A stretch of 10,380 bases of DNA, taken from the NCBI GenBank assembly GCA_002363635.1, contig DEWM01000053.1, positions 1-10,380 on the forward strand, given 5' to 3'. This document shows positions 1 to 6,290 of this stretch, one piece after another. Below the pieces are notes generated by a model that ran no database searches, was not told the origin of the DNA, and saw nothing but the letters and a program-made list of their open reading frames with translations. Positions within the stretch are counted from its first letter, which is position 1. Every line of letters starts with the position of its first letter. The DNA comes from Caryophanales bacterium UBA3210. Lineage in GTDB: Bacteria; Bacillota_I; Bacilli_A; RFN20; CAG-449. Position numbers and translations under genes: made by a program.

Positions 1-425
1 GTCCAGCAGAAGAAATCTACGAAAATCCATTGCACCCATACACAAGATCATTACTTACTGCAATTCCTCAACCTGATCCAAAGACAAAGGATCAAAGAAA
101 GAAGATTCCTTACGTTCAAGGCGATATCGTTTACTCAGAATGTAAGTGGAAAGATTTCGGTAACGGACACTATGTCTTAGTTAACGAAAAATTAGATGCA
201 GAAATTTCTGCTAAAGTTGCTTCTTCTAAAGCAAAAGCTACTAAAGTAGTTGAAGCTAAAGTTGAAGAAGAACCAGTTAAAGAAGTTAAGAAAGTACCTG
301 CTAAAAAAGTAGCAGCTAAGAAAGATAGTGCTACAAAAAAACCAGCAGCAAAGAAAACTTCTTCAAAAGAAACTTCTACAAAAAAACCAGCAGCTAAAAA
401 GCCTGCAGCAAAGAAAACTAAATAA
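1..425 (+). CDS. oppF: Oligopeptide ABC transporter ATP-binding protein, C-terminal part (OppF/AmiF type), with Lys/Ala-rich tail
   Basis: This is the 3' end of a gene that starts before the window; frame 3 is open from base 3 and ends at TAA 423-425, leaving 140 visible residues. The first part reads EEIYENPLHPYTRSLLTAIP followed by QPDP, the hallmark C-terminal segment of peptide-transporter ATPases of the OppF/DppF/AmiF group. A DFGNGHYVLVNE stretch, typical of the AmiF/OppF C-terminus in Bacilli, follows. The ATPase works with OppD at the inner face of the membrane to power peptide import; its Walker and signature motifs lie upstream of the window. After about base 210 the family match stops and a 71-residue tail begins, with 24 lysines and the unit PAAKK three times. 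A TTG at base 30 is an internal leucine codon, not a start. The OppF assignment is strong; choice among Opp, App and Dpp is not possible from this fragment. Confidence 0.88.
   Translation, partial: PAEEIYENPLHPYTRSLLTAIPQPDPKTKDQRKKIPYVQGDIVYSECKWKDFGNGHYVLVNEKLDAEISAKVASSKAKATKVVEAKVEEEPVKEVKKVPAKKVAAKKDSATKKPAAKKTSSKETSTKKPAAKKPAAKKTK
210..422 (+). repeat. Lys/Ala/Pro-rich low-complexity tail coding repeat (PAAKK units)
   Basis: The last 71 codons of the OppF-type gene encode a strongly basic, disordered segment with 24 lysines. A short acidic patch (VEEEPVKEV) comes first, then PAKK and PAAKK units separated by Ser/Thr spacers such as TSSKETSTKK. The PAAKK units fall at about 342-356, 387-401 and 402-416. 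The composition resembles histone H1-like or ribosomal-protein tails, but here it sits on a transporter ATPase. It probably grew by slippage or unequal exchange of the short units. Confidence 0.8.
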
Positions 426-437
426 GTTTTAATCTAT

Positions 438-468
438 AGCCTCCTTCGGGAGGCTTTATTTTTATTTA
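438..468 (+). terminator. Rho-independent terminator of the oppF unit
   Basis: The stem AGCCTCC (438-444) pairs with GGAGGCT (449-455) around a TTCG tetraloop, a very stable C(UUCG)G closure. A T-rich run follows. It begins 13 bases after the oppF stop and marks the end of the peptide-transport operon. Confidence 0.92.
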
Positions 469-481
469 GAGTATCAAAAAA

Positions 482-510
482 TTGAATTAAATACATTTAA
501 TATATATAAT
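482..510 (+). promoter_or_regulatory. Sigma-A type promoter for the 535/879 gene pair
   Basis: A TTGAAT -35 box (482-487) is followed by a 17-bp spacer and a perfect TATAAT -10 box (505-510). It sits between the oppF terminator and the next start codon. Transcription would begin near 517, giving a leader of about 18 nt that still includes the GAGGTG ribosome site at 525-530. Confidence 0.75.
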
Positions 511-534
511 AGTTACTATTAATTGAGGTGAATT

Positions 535-873
535 ATGGATAAGAAAAGAAGAATTGTCAATTTCATTTTAGAGGCATTAGTATTTACAATTTTACCAACA
601 TTCATTGGTTTAATTCTTTCTTTAGTAAATTCAGATTGGATTTATATGGAAGTTATTTATGTGGTCTTTGGTTTATTATGCTTATTCTTTATGGTTATTA
701 GATTTAGATTAAGAGATTCTAGAAATTTTAAAGCTACTAAATCTATTTATGAAGATCATAATACAAAAGAATATAAATCATTTGTTCATGATCAAATTGT
801 CTTTGCTTTAATTGGCGTCTTCACTTTACTATTATCACTTATCCCTTTCTTAATTAGAATTTCTGCGCAGTAA
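535..873 (+). CDS. Small three-helix integral membrane protein, unknown function
   Basis: The 112-residue protein has a basic N-terminus (DKKRR) and three predicted membrane helices at about residues 8-31, 37-57 and 86-108. Helices 2 and 3 are separated by a charged loop (RFRLRDSRNF to about residue 82), which is likely cytosolic by the positive-inside rule. Its size and layout loosely recall the DUF3899-type small membrane proteins of Firmicutes, but I cannot confirm that from the sequence. The ATG is well supported by GAGGTG four bases upstream. The gene is first in a two-gene unit; only five bases separate its stop from the next start, which suggests a functional link with the large zinc-finger/LRR membrane protein downstream. 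No catalytic motif is visible. Confidence 0.75.
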   Translation: MDKKRRIVNFILEALVFTILPTFIGLILSLVNSDWIYMEVIYVVFGLLCLFFMVIRFRLRDSRNFKATKSIYEDHNTKEYKSFVHDQIVFALIGVFTLLLSLIPFLIRISAQ

Positions 874-878
874 TTATT

Positions 879-2960
879 ATGTTTAACAATCAGTTTTATA
901 AAGAAAATCCATTACACGTTTATTCGTATGAAGAAAAGAATGGACATTATGTAGTCTCTATCATCAATTTAAATCTTGGACATGTTGAAGAAGTAACTTT
1001 TGCTCAAGGTAAAGAAAATATTACTATTAAGGTTGATACTAATAGTGATAATTTTAATGTTGAATTTGATGTTAGTGATATTTATTTTGTTGAAAAGCCT
1101 ACTATTTGTAATGCTGTCATTGATGGTAAAAAGATTGATTTTACATATATAGATTGTGAATATATTATTCAACCTAAATCAATTTTCTCAATGCGTAGAG
1201 AAAGATTTTTATATGTTCAAAAGATGGTAAAACAGAATGGCTTAAAAAAAGAAAATATTACTTGTGAAGCTGTTCGGTTTGATTCTTATTGGCATTGTAC
1301 ATGTGGACATATTAATTTTAATTGCCAAGACAAATGTATGAATTGTCATGAAGAAAAAAGAAAGATTTTTAATAATGAAGTCTTTGTTGATAAAGAACAA
1401 GGTGAATCTAATTATTTTATCAATTTAAATATGGCGGTTTTACCTTTTATTGTTTTAACATTAATTCTTAATTTCTTCATTGTTAATGTTTTATATAAAG
1501 GCGACGTACTTTATTCAAATACTGCTTACAATGATTTCTTAGGGGTAATGGATCGTTTCGTTTTACCACTTTTACCAGTTGTAGGAATTATTGTTTCTAT
1601 TATTGGTAGAAATAAATATAGCAAGTTAATTGAATATATTGGGAAAGGTATTAAGGTTGCTTCTCTAGTTACTTTAAATGTTATCTCTTTATCATTATTT
1701 GTTAGAACATCTTATAACTTTGTCATTGTCTTTGCATATGATATTATTTTTGCAGTTTATTATGCATTATTACTAAAAGTTAAAGTTAAGAACATTCCTG
1801 CTTGGGCTATGCTATTACTTCTTATTGGTACACCTATTAGTAATATTGCAATGATTTCATATTATTCCCAATATGAAATGAGTATTAATACTAGTGGAGT
1901 TAATTTAGTAATTAATGTTAATGAAGAAAATTACCATGTTCCAAAATATATTGGTGGAATTCCAGTTGGACAAATTACTTTTAAAAACGGCTATGATTAT
2001 TCAAAAATTAAAACTTTAAATATTCCTAGTACTGTTCATACAGTAAGTATTCCGACCCCTACATTAATCCCTAATTTAACTAAGATTAATTTGGAAGATG
2101 GAAATAAGAATTTATATGTTCATAATGAAGTCTTATTCTATACTTCAACTAAAAATAAAATAGCTTTAGTACCTGCTAAGTTAAAAGAAATTAAAGTTGA
2201 TTGGGAAGAAGTATATGATTATTCATTTAGAGGATGTACTAACTTAGAAAAAGTAGTTATTACAGATAGTGTTAAGAGCATTAATCAATATGCTTTTGAA
2301 TACAATTATAGCCTAAAGGAAATTGATTTTAGTGACGCAACAAATTTAAAATCAATTGGCGATTATGCTTTTAGATATAATCTTTCATTAACTTCTGTAG
2401 AAATCCCTGATAGTCTAACTTATTTAGGTATTAGTCCTTTTGAATATTGTGATAATATGAAGAGAATTAAAGCTCCTTTTGTAGGAATGAAAAGATATAC
2501 TAACAATGATTCTTCTAACCAAAATTTATTTACTAGATTCTTTGGTGCAGGCTATAGATATTCTCAAGCGGGTTTAAAATCTACTTCAAGTGCTGGGGGA
2601 CCTACAATTGCCTTAGATGAAGTAATAATTACTAATCAAGCACTTATTCAAAATGTAACTTTCTATCAGGCTAATGTTAAAAAAATTGTTTTAAACGAAA
2701 TGAATTCTAGTTTTGGAAATCAAGTTTTTGCAGAATCAAGTATTGAAGAAATGGTTATTCCTAATGGAATTACTGAAATTGGAACTAGATGTTTTGAAGA
2801 ATGTGAAAATCTAAAAACAATTACTATTCCTTCAACAGTTAGAATTATTAAACAGGATGCATTTAAAGGATGTTCCTCTTTAACTTCAGTATTTTATGAA
2901 GGAGATAAATCCTCTTTAGTTATTGAAAGTGGAAATGAAATCATTGTATCTTTGTTATAA
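879..2960 (+). CDS. Zinc finger / five-helix membrane / BspA-type leucine-rich repeat protein
   Basis: This 693-residue protein has three parts. Residues 1-175 are soluble and hold W138-x-C140-x-C142-x3-N146-x6-C153-x2-C156, close to the RanBP2-type zinc finger pattern, with one further Cys at 149. Residues 182-327 form about five membrane helices (182-206, 226-244, 258-275, 281-300, 307-327). Residues 360-680 carry LRR_5/BspA-like repeats, seen as AF..C..L..V.IP.S units such as DYSFRGCTNLEKVVI, DYAFRYNLSLTSVEIP and DAFKGCSSLTSV. Lysine-rich loops at 243-257 and 300-305 predict that the zinc finger is cytosolic and the LRR domain outside the cell. BspA-type LRRs are known from surface proteins of host-associated microbes; a binding role here is inference. 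No clear ribosome site precedes ATG 879, so translation is probably coupled to the upstream gene five bases away. Confidence 0.82.
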   Translation: MFNNQFYKENPLHVYSYEEKNGHYVVSIINLNLGHVEEVTFAQGKENITIKVDTNSDNFNVEFDVSDIYFVEKPTICNAVIDGKKIDFTYIDCEYIIQPKSIFSMRRERFLYVQKMVKQNGLKKENITCEAVRFDSYWHCTCGHINFNCQDKCMNCHEEKRKIFNNEVFVDKEQGESNYFINLNMAVLPFIVLTLILNFFIVNVLYKGDVLYSNTAYNDFLGVMDRFVLPLLPVVGIIVSIIGRNKYSKLIEYIGKGIKVASLVTLNVISLSLFVRTSYNFVIVFAYDIIFAVYYALLLKVKVKNIPAWAMLLLLIGTPISNIAMISYYSQYEMSINTSGVNLVINVNEENYHVPKYIGGIPVGQITFKNGYDYSKIKTLNIPSTVHTVSIPTPTLIPNLTKINLEDGNKNLYVHNEVLFYTSTKNKIALVPAKLKEIKVDWEEVYDYSFRGCTNLEKVVITDSVKSINQYAFEYNYSLKEIDFSDATNLKSIGDYAFRYNLSLTSVEIPDSLTYLGISPFEYCDNMKRIKAPFVGMKRYTNNDSSNQNLFTRFFGAGYRYSQAGLKSTSSAGGPTIALDEVIITNQALIQNVTFYQANVKKIVLNEMNSSFGNQVFAESSIEEMVIPNGITEIGTRCFEECENLKTITIPSTVRIIKQDAFKGCSSLTSVFYEGDKSSLVIESGNEIIVSLL

Positions 2961-2966
2961 AAAAAT

Positions 2967-2997
2967 AGGCCGTTTTCTTAGCAAAACAGCCTTTTTT
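2967..2997 (+). terminator. Rho-independent terminator after the LRR membrane protein
   Basis: The stem AGGC-c-GTTTT (2967-2976) pairs with AAAAC-a-GCCT (2983-2992). It has a single C/A mismatch and a six-base loop, and ends in a T run to 2997. It lies seven bases after the stop codon. Confidence 0.88.
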
Positions 2998-3039
2998 GAT
3001 ATATTATTTGTATTATCATTTTTATTTATAAAGATATTT

Positions 3040-3048
3040 TGATATAAT
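3040..3048 (+). promoter_or_regulatory. Extended -10 promoter (TGATATAAT) for the 801-aa membrane protein
   Basis: A consensus TATAAT (3043-3048) is preceded by TG one base upstream (3040-3041), an extended -10 element that can compensate for a poor -35; no good -35 is seen at 17 bp. The strong ribosome site AAAGGTGG (3055-3062) lies six bases before ATG 3069. Confidence 0.7.
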
Positions 3049-3068
3049 TAGTTTAAAGGTGGAACAAA

Positions 3069-5474
3069 ATGAAGAAATACTTCCTGATGTGGATAATATT
3101 ATTCTTTGAAGCAATTGTTTTATTTGTGTATGGATTTGATATTCAACTTCCAGCATTTTTTAGTTTTGTTTATTCTATTGGTGAATTCTTTGTAAGTAGA
3201 ATTCTTAAATTTGTTTCTAATTTAATGAATGGATATTTTGGCTTTAAATATCCTGCTTATTTATCATTAGTTTTAGTTAATGTAATCTTTATTTTAGTTT
3301 ACGTTATTATTTCTTCTATCATTGCAAAAATTGTTAAAAATAATAACGAAAAGAAGATGCTTCGCGTTATTAAAGAACATTATGTACCTACTGATGCTGA
3401 AGAAAAGAAATATGATTATCATAATTATTTAGATAAATTTCCTCTAAAAACTTGTTTATCTTTAATAATCCCATTGTTTATTTTTTTCTTAATCATTGTT
3501 ACTAGATTTGATTATACAGTTTGTGAAGCTTCATCTTCTAAATTAAATGGCTTTACTAATTTATACACTTCCTTTGTGGAAAACTTTATTAGAAAAATTT
3601 ATTATGCAGATCCTGATGCTGCTAATAATTATTTGAATCTTTTCTATAACGTTAATAAGACTGGTTATATTGATAAAGCAAATGAACTTATTGGTGATTT
3701 TGCTTGGCTTGAATATATTATTATACCAGTTGTAGTACTTGTCGTTTGTTTTTTATGGGTTGGAATAATTTCTTTAATTGGTTTAATTTTTAAAAAGCCT
3801 AGTGCAATTAGACACGCTAAAAAAGCAAGAAATAAATTAATTAGAAATAGAGATAAAGATGAATATAAGTTTAGAATCCAACACGGAAAAGAGTATTCAA
3901 ATAAATCTGAAGAATTCATTTCTATGTATGAAGAGGAAGATAAATCTTCTCCTATTGCTACAATTGATAACAAGGATGAAAACAAAAAAGAATCTTCACC
4001 TGATGAAATTGCTTATTATGAAGCTTTAGGTGAAGGTGTTAAAGATTTAGGTGTTGGAGAAACTGCTACTTCTACTTCAAAACCAATTGTTGAAAGAGAA
4101 GTTCGTTATATTGCTGATGAAGATTATGATATCGTTCTTGAAGCTGAACCTGTTATTGAAGCAGTTGAAGATGATGGATTAGATGCATTAATTTCTCAAA
4201 ATAAAGAAGATGAATTATTCTACGAAAAATATGTTGCGGATGATATTGCTCTTAAGCCATTAGATGAATATGAAAACAATAACAATGTTGTTTCTTATGA
4301 TGATGAAGTAATCGTTCCTTATGAAGTAGAAACTCCTTCTCAATTAATAAATGAAGTATCTACTTCTTCAAATGAAGAAGTTTATGTTGAAGATAATGAA
4401 GAAGTTCTTCCTACTTCTCCACTTAAGAAAGTTACTCCAGTAGTAACTCCTATCTTAAGTAGACCTAAGATGGATTATATTAATACTAAACATGATCCTG
4501 ATGCTGCAGTTAATATTCTTTTACAAAATAGAGAAAAACATATTCCTGCTTTAGGAAATACAGTTCTCGGTGAAGAATTTGTTATAAGAGAATCTTTCAC
4601 TGATTTAGGTTTAGAAGGTGGAGATTTATCTTCTTTAGTATCTACATATAAACCTGTCAAACCATTTGATTTTGTTAATAAGAACCATGTTGAAGATGCT
4701 GCTATTAATATTCTTCTTGCAGGTAGAACTAAACATATTCCTTCTAAAGGAAATACAGTTTACGGAGCAAGAGAAGTTAATGAAGTAAAAGAACAAGAAA
4801 TTATTAACAGAGTTCATGATGAAAATGCTGCTATTAATATTCTTCTTGAATTATCTTCTTATAAAGAGCATTATAAAGAAGTAAGCAATGTTAAAGAAGT
4901 CGTTAAAGTTGTTTATGAAAAAGCTACTTTAGATGAAAATGAAAAAGAAGAATTAAGACGTAAAGCTTATGAAGATTTCTTAAATGAATTTAGAAGACAA
5001 AATAACTATATTTCTTTAGACCCTAATAAAGGAATGACTAAAGAAAAAGCTACTCAAGTTTACGTTAAGTTAATCAAACAAAAACGTGCGAAAGAAAAAG
5101 CTTTACTTGTTTACGGAAAATATAAACATCGATTAGAAAAACAAAAAGCGATGAATGCCTATGCTTTGTGCCAGCATAGTTTAGATAAATCTTTAGATGA
5201 TACTTCACTTAATGAAGTAGAAAAGAAAGATATTCCTGAAAAGACTCAACCTACTAAAAAGAAGAGTACTAATAAAGTTTCAATGTTTAAAACTCCAGTA
5301 CTTTTTGAGAAAAAGAAGGTAAAAAAATTATTACCTCCTAAAAAGGAATATGCATTCAGAAAATTTAGACCAGTAGATGTCAGAACTGGTAAAGTTGAGT
5401 CACGAATCCCTTCTAAAAAACAGCAGGAAAGTTTGTTAGAAATGGATTCAAAATTAAAAACTGCAAGTGAGTAA
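3069..5474 (+). CDS. Large membrane-anchored protein with acidic tail and two sets of internal repeats, unknown function
   Basis: I do not recognise this 801-residue protein. Residues 1-242 carry four likely membrane helices, at about 5-23, 62-90, 127-145 and 213-241. A basic stretch follows (RHAKKARNKLIRNR, 248-261), which places the long C-terminal region in the cytosol. Residues 278-450 are acidic and look disordered. Residues 468-605 hold three copies of a motif around H-x-x-x-A-A-[IV]-N-I-L-L, the first two continuing to KHIP..GNTV.G. Residues 620-645 look helical, and 658-706 form three tandem 16-17 residue units starting K[EQ]KA..[VA]Y. The C-terminus (720-790) is lysine-rich. The ATG is fixed by AAAGGTGG. 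The gene stands alone between a terminator and the thiT riboswitch. The layout, with a membrane anchor and a long charged repeat tail, suggests a scaffold, cytoskeletal or envelope-organising role, but that is inference. Confidence 0.8.
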   Translation: MKKYFLMWIILFFEAIVLFVYGFDIQLPAFFSFVYSIGEFFVSRILKFVSNLMNGYFGFKYPAYLSLVLVNVIFILVYVIISSIIAKIVKNNNEKKMLRVIKEHYVPTDAEEKKYDYHNYLDKFPLKTCLSLIIPLFIFFLIIVTRFDYTVCEASSSKLNGFTNLYTSFVENFIRKIYYADPDAANNYLNLFYNVNKTGYIDKANELIGDFAWLEYIIIPVVVLVVCFLWVGIISLIGLIFKKPSAIRHAKKARNKLIRNRDKDEYKFRIQHGKEYSNKSEEFISMYEEEDKSSPIATIDNKDENKKESSPDEIAYYEALGEGVKDLGVGETATSTSKPIVEREVRYIADEDYDIVLEAEPVIEAVEDDGLDALISQNKEDELFYEKYVADDIALKPLDEYENNNNVVSYDDEVIVPYEVETPSQLINEVSTSSNEEVYVEDNEEVLPTSPLKKVTPVVTPILSRPKMDYINTKHDPDAAVNILLQNREKHIPALGNTVLGEEFVIRESFTDLGLEGGDLSSLVSTYKPVKPFDFVNKNHVEDAAINILLAGRTKHIPSKGNTVYGAREVNEVKEQEIINRVHDENAAINILLELSSYKEHYKEVSNVKEVVKVVYEKATLDENEKEELRRKAYEDFLNEFRRQNNYISLDPNKGMTKEKATQVYVKLIKQKRAKEKALLVYGKYKHRLEKQKAMNAYALCQHSLDKSLDDTSLNEVEKKDIPEKTQPTKKKSTNKVSMFKTPVLFEKKKVKKLLPPKKEYAFRKFRPVDVRTGKVESRIPSKKQQESLLEMDSKLKTASE
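4470..4883 (+). repeat. Three diverged copies of an H-x3-AA[IV]NILL motif inside the 801-aa protein
   Basis: Copy 1 covers residues 468-508 (4470-4592), copy 2 residues 533-573 (4665-4787) and copy 3 residues 577-605 (4797-4883). Each has an aliphatic start ([YFI][IV]N), a His four residues before Ala-Ala, and the core AA[IV]NILL. Copies 1 and 2 also share R-x-KHIP-x2-GNTV-x-G, which copy 3 replaces with SSYKEHYKEV. At DNA level, 24 bases at 4696-4719 and 4825-4848 are identical, pointing to internal duplication rather than convergence. Confidence 0.85.
5040..5186 (+). repeat. Three tandem 16-17 residue helical units (K[EQ]KAxx[VA]Y) in the 801-aa protein
   Basis: Residues 658-674, 675-690 and 691-706 begin KEKATQVY, KEKALLVY and KQKAMNAY. 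Each continues with a basic helical stretch of 8-9 residues. The regular spacing and Lys/Ala/Tyr positions suggest a continuous basic helix or helical repeat, which could bind nucleic acid, acidic partners or lipid; the binding is inference. Confidence 0.7.
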
Positions 5475-5490
5475 TTATTTGCAAAACAAT

Positions 5491-5584
5491 TTAGTATGGG
5501 TGCTTAGTAAACTAGGCTGAGATCATAAGTGTGACTTATGGGACCAATAACTTGATCTAGGTAATGCTAGCGGAAGGATTCTAA
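5491..5584 (+). promoter_or_regulatory. TPP riboswitch (THI element) aptamer upstream of thiT
   Basis: The conserved THI-box features occur in order. GGGTGC is at 5498-5503 and CTGAGA at 5517-5522. A perfect variable P3 extension pairs CATAAGT (5524-5530) with ACTTATG (5534-5540), and GGACC follows. The core ACTTGATCTAGGTAATG starts at 5550, with P5 pairing CTAG (5557-5560) to CTAG (5567-5570), and ends GCGGAAGGA. P1 can form from TTAG (5491-5494) with CTAA (5581-5584), plus A5496-T5579 and T5497-A5578. The aptamer binds thiamine pyrophosphate, and thiT directly downstream fits this exactly. It starts about 16 bases after the preceding stop codon. I see no convincing promoter between them, so one probably lies inside the end of the upstream gene or transcription reads through. 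Confidence 0.95.
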
Positions 5585-5602
5585 CACAATGTATTTTATT
5601 CT

Positions 5603-5639
5603 ATCCTTTTGGGCGTACTAGGTCTGAAAGGATTTTTTT
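5603..5639 (+). promoter_or_regulatory. Riboswitch expression platform: terminator hairpin containing the thiT ribosome site
   Basis: ATCCTTTTGGGC (5603-5614) pairs with GTCTGAAAGGAT (5622-5633) over 12 positions, including three G-U wobbles, with a seven-base loop and a run of seven Ts to 5639. The 3' strand contains the only ribosome site for thiT, AAAGGA (5627-5632), and ATG follows at 5640. The aptamer's own 3' end, AAGGAT (5574-5579), can instead pair with ATCCTT (5603-5608). A simple model follows: without TPP that pairing frees the ribosome site and breaks the terminator; with TPP, P1 locks the aptamer end and the hairpin shuts expression off. Confidence 0.8.
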
Positions 5640-6290
5640 ATGGGAGAGAAAAGAAAAAACAATGTTTTAAGCGTTAAAGGTATTGTTGAAATTGCTATCT
5701 TTACCGCGATTGCCTTTGCTTTAGACTTCTTACAAGGTGGTCTATGGAGAGGGGTATTTTTAAACGGAGGATCTATCGGACTTGCTATGCTACCAATCTT
5801 AATTCTATGTTATAGAAGGGGCTTTGTAGCGGGTTTTATATCTGGATTTATTCTCAGTTTCTTACAAATGCTTGGAGGAGTTTATGCCATTGCTGACACA
5901 TGGTATAAAGTCATGTTCCAAATTTTATTAGATTATATTTTAGCTTATCCAGTTGTTGCTGCTGCAGGTTTATTCTTTAAGCCATTTAAGAACGCAAAAA
6001 CTGATAAAGAAAAGATTGCTTGGGTAAGTATTGGTACAGTACTTGGTGGATTACTCAAGTTTGTCTGCCACTATTTAGCAGGTGTTATCTTCTGGGGTTC
6101 ATCTTGCCCTGAAGGCTTTGTTGGAGGCAAATACTTATATTCATTTGTCTATAACATTTCTTATACTGGTCCATCTATTGTCTTATGCTTAATTGTTATG
6201 ATTCCTGTTGTAATTAAGTATCCACAATTCTTTATTGTTGAAGAAGACTATGAATATAGAGAGGGGGAAGCTGTCAGTGAAATTAAGTAA
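5640..6290 (+). CDS. thiT: Thiamine transporter ThiT (ECF S component)
   Basis: This 216-residue, highly hydrophobic protein is the substrate-binding membrane subunit that works with the shared ECF energising module (EcfA, EcfA', EcfT, not in this window) to import thiamine. Family marks are GGSIGLAMLPI (residues 43-53), the adjacent YRRG (58-61), LLDYILAYPVV (96-106), FVCHYLAGVIFWG (141-153) and YSFVYNISY (167-175). The conserved His144, Tyr167, Tyr171 and Asn172 fall where thiamine-contacting residues are expected. About six membrane helices fill the protein, and the length is close to the 180-215 residues usual for the family; the last 18 residues form a charged tail. ATG 5640 follows AAAGGA with a seven-base spacer. 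Expression is predicted to fall when TPP is plentiful. The 3' end overlaps the next gene by 14 bases. Confidence 0.94.
   Translation: MGEKRKNNVLSVKGIVEIAIFTAIAFALDFLQGGLWRGVFLNGGSIGLAMLPILILCYRRGFVAGFISGFILSFLQMLGGVYAIADTWYKVMFQILLDYILAYPVVAAAGLFFKPFKNAKTDKEKIAWVSIGTVLGGLLKFVCHYLAGVIFWGSSCPEGFVGGKYLYSFVYNISYTGPSIVLCLIVMIPVVIKYPQFFIVEEDYEYREGEAVSEIK
6261..6279 (+). promoter_or_regulatory. Ribosome site and GTG start of the thiT-linked membrane protein
   Basis: GAGGGGGA (6261-6268) is the best Shine-Dalgarno match near here and lies eight bases before GTG 6277-6279. The longer reading from ATG 6235 has no ribosome site and would add a 14-residue segment wholly inside the thiT coding sequence. 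The GTG start is therefore preferred. Confidence 0.75.

Noticed and set aside
30..425. A separate 131-residue basic protein starting at TTG 30
   Set aside because: The frame is open back to base 3 and reads the conserved EEIYENPLHPYT segment of OppF across the TTG, with no ribosome site. It is the end of a larger gene.
969..1172. Minus-strand reading frame inside the zinc finger/LRR gene
   Set aside because: It has no ribosome site or promoter, and its Asn/Ile-rich product is what antisense of AT-rich coding DNA gives. It is a shadow of the real gene.
3606..3644. A fourth copy of the repeat motif near residues 180-192 of the 801-residue protein (DPDAANNYLNLF)
   Set aside because: Only DPDAA is shared with copy 1. 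It lacks the upstream His and the NILL core, and lies between membrane helices.
3665..4817. Three minus-strand reading frames inside the 801-residue gene
   Set aside because: They are Ser/Leu/Ile-rich shadows without ribosome sites, lying opposite a gene with a good promoter, start and repeat structure.
4470..4883. CRISPR-like or mobile-element repeat
   Set aside because: The similar segments are in frame, diverged, unevenly spaced and keep a protein motif, so they are protein-level repeats rather than a repeat-spacer array or transposon ends.
6235..6276. ATG 6235 as start of the thiT-linked membrane protein
   Set aside because: There is no ribosome site before it and the extra 14 residues lie wholly within thiT, whereas GTG 6277 has GAGGGGGA at ideal spacing.
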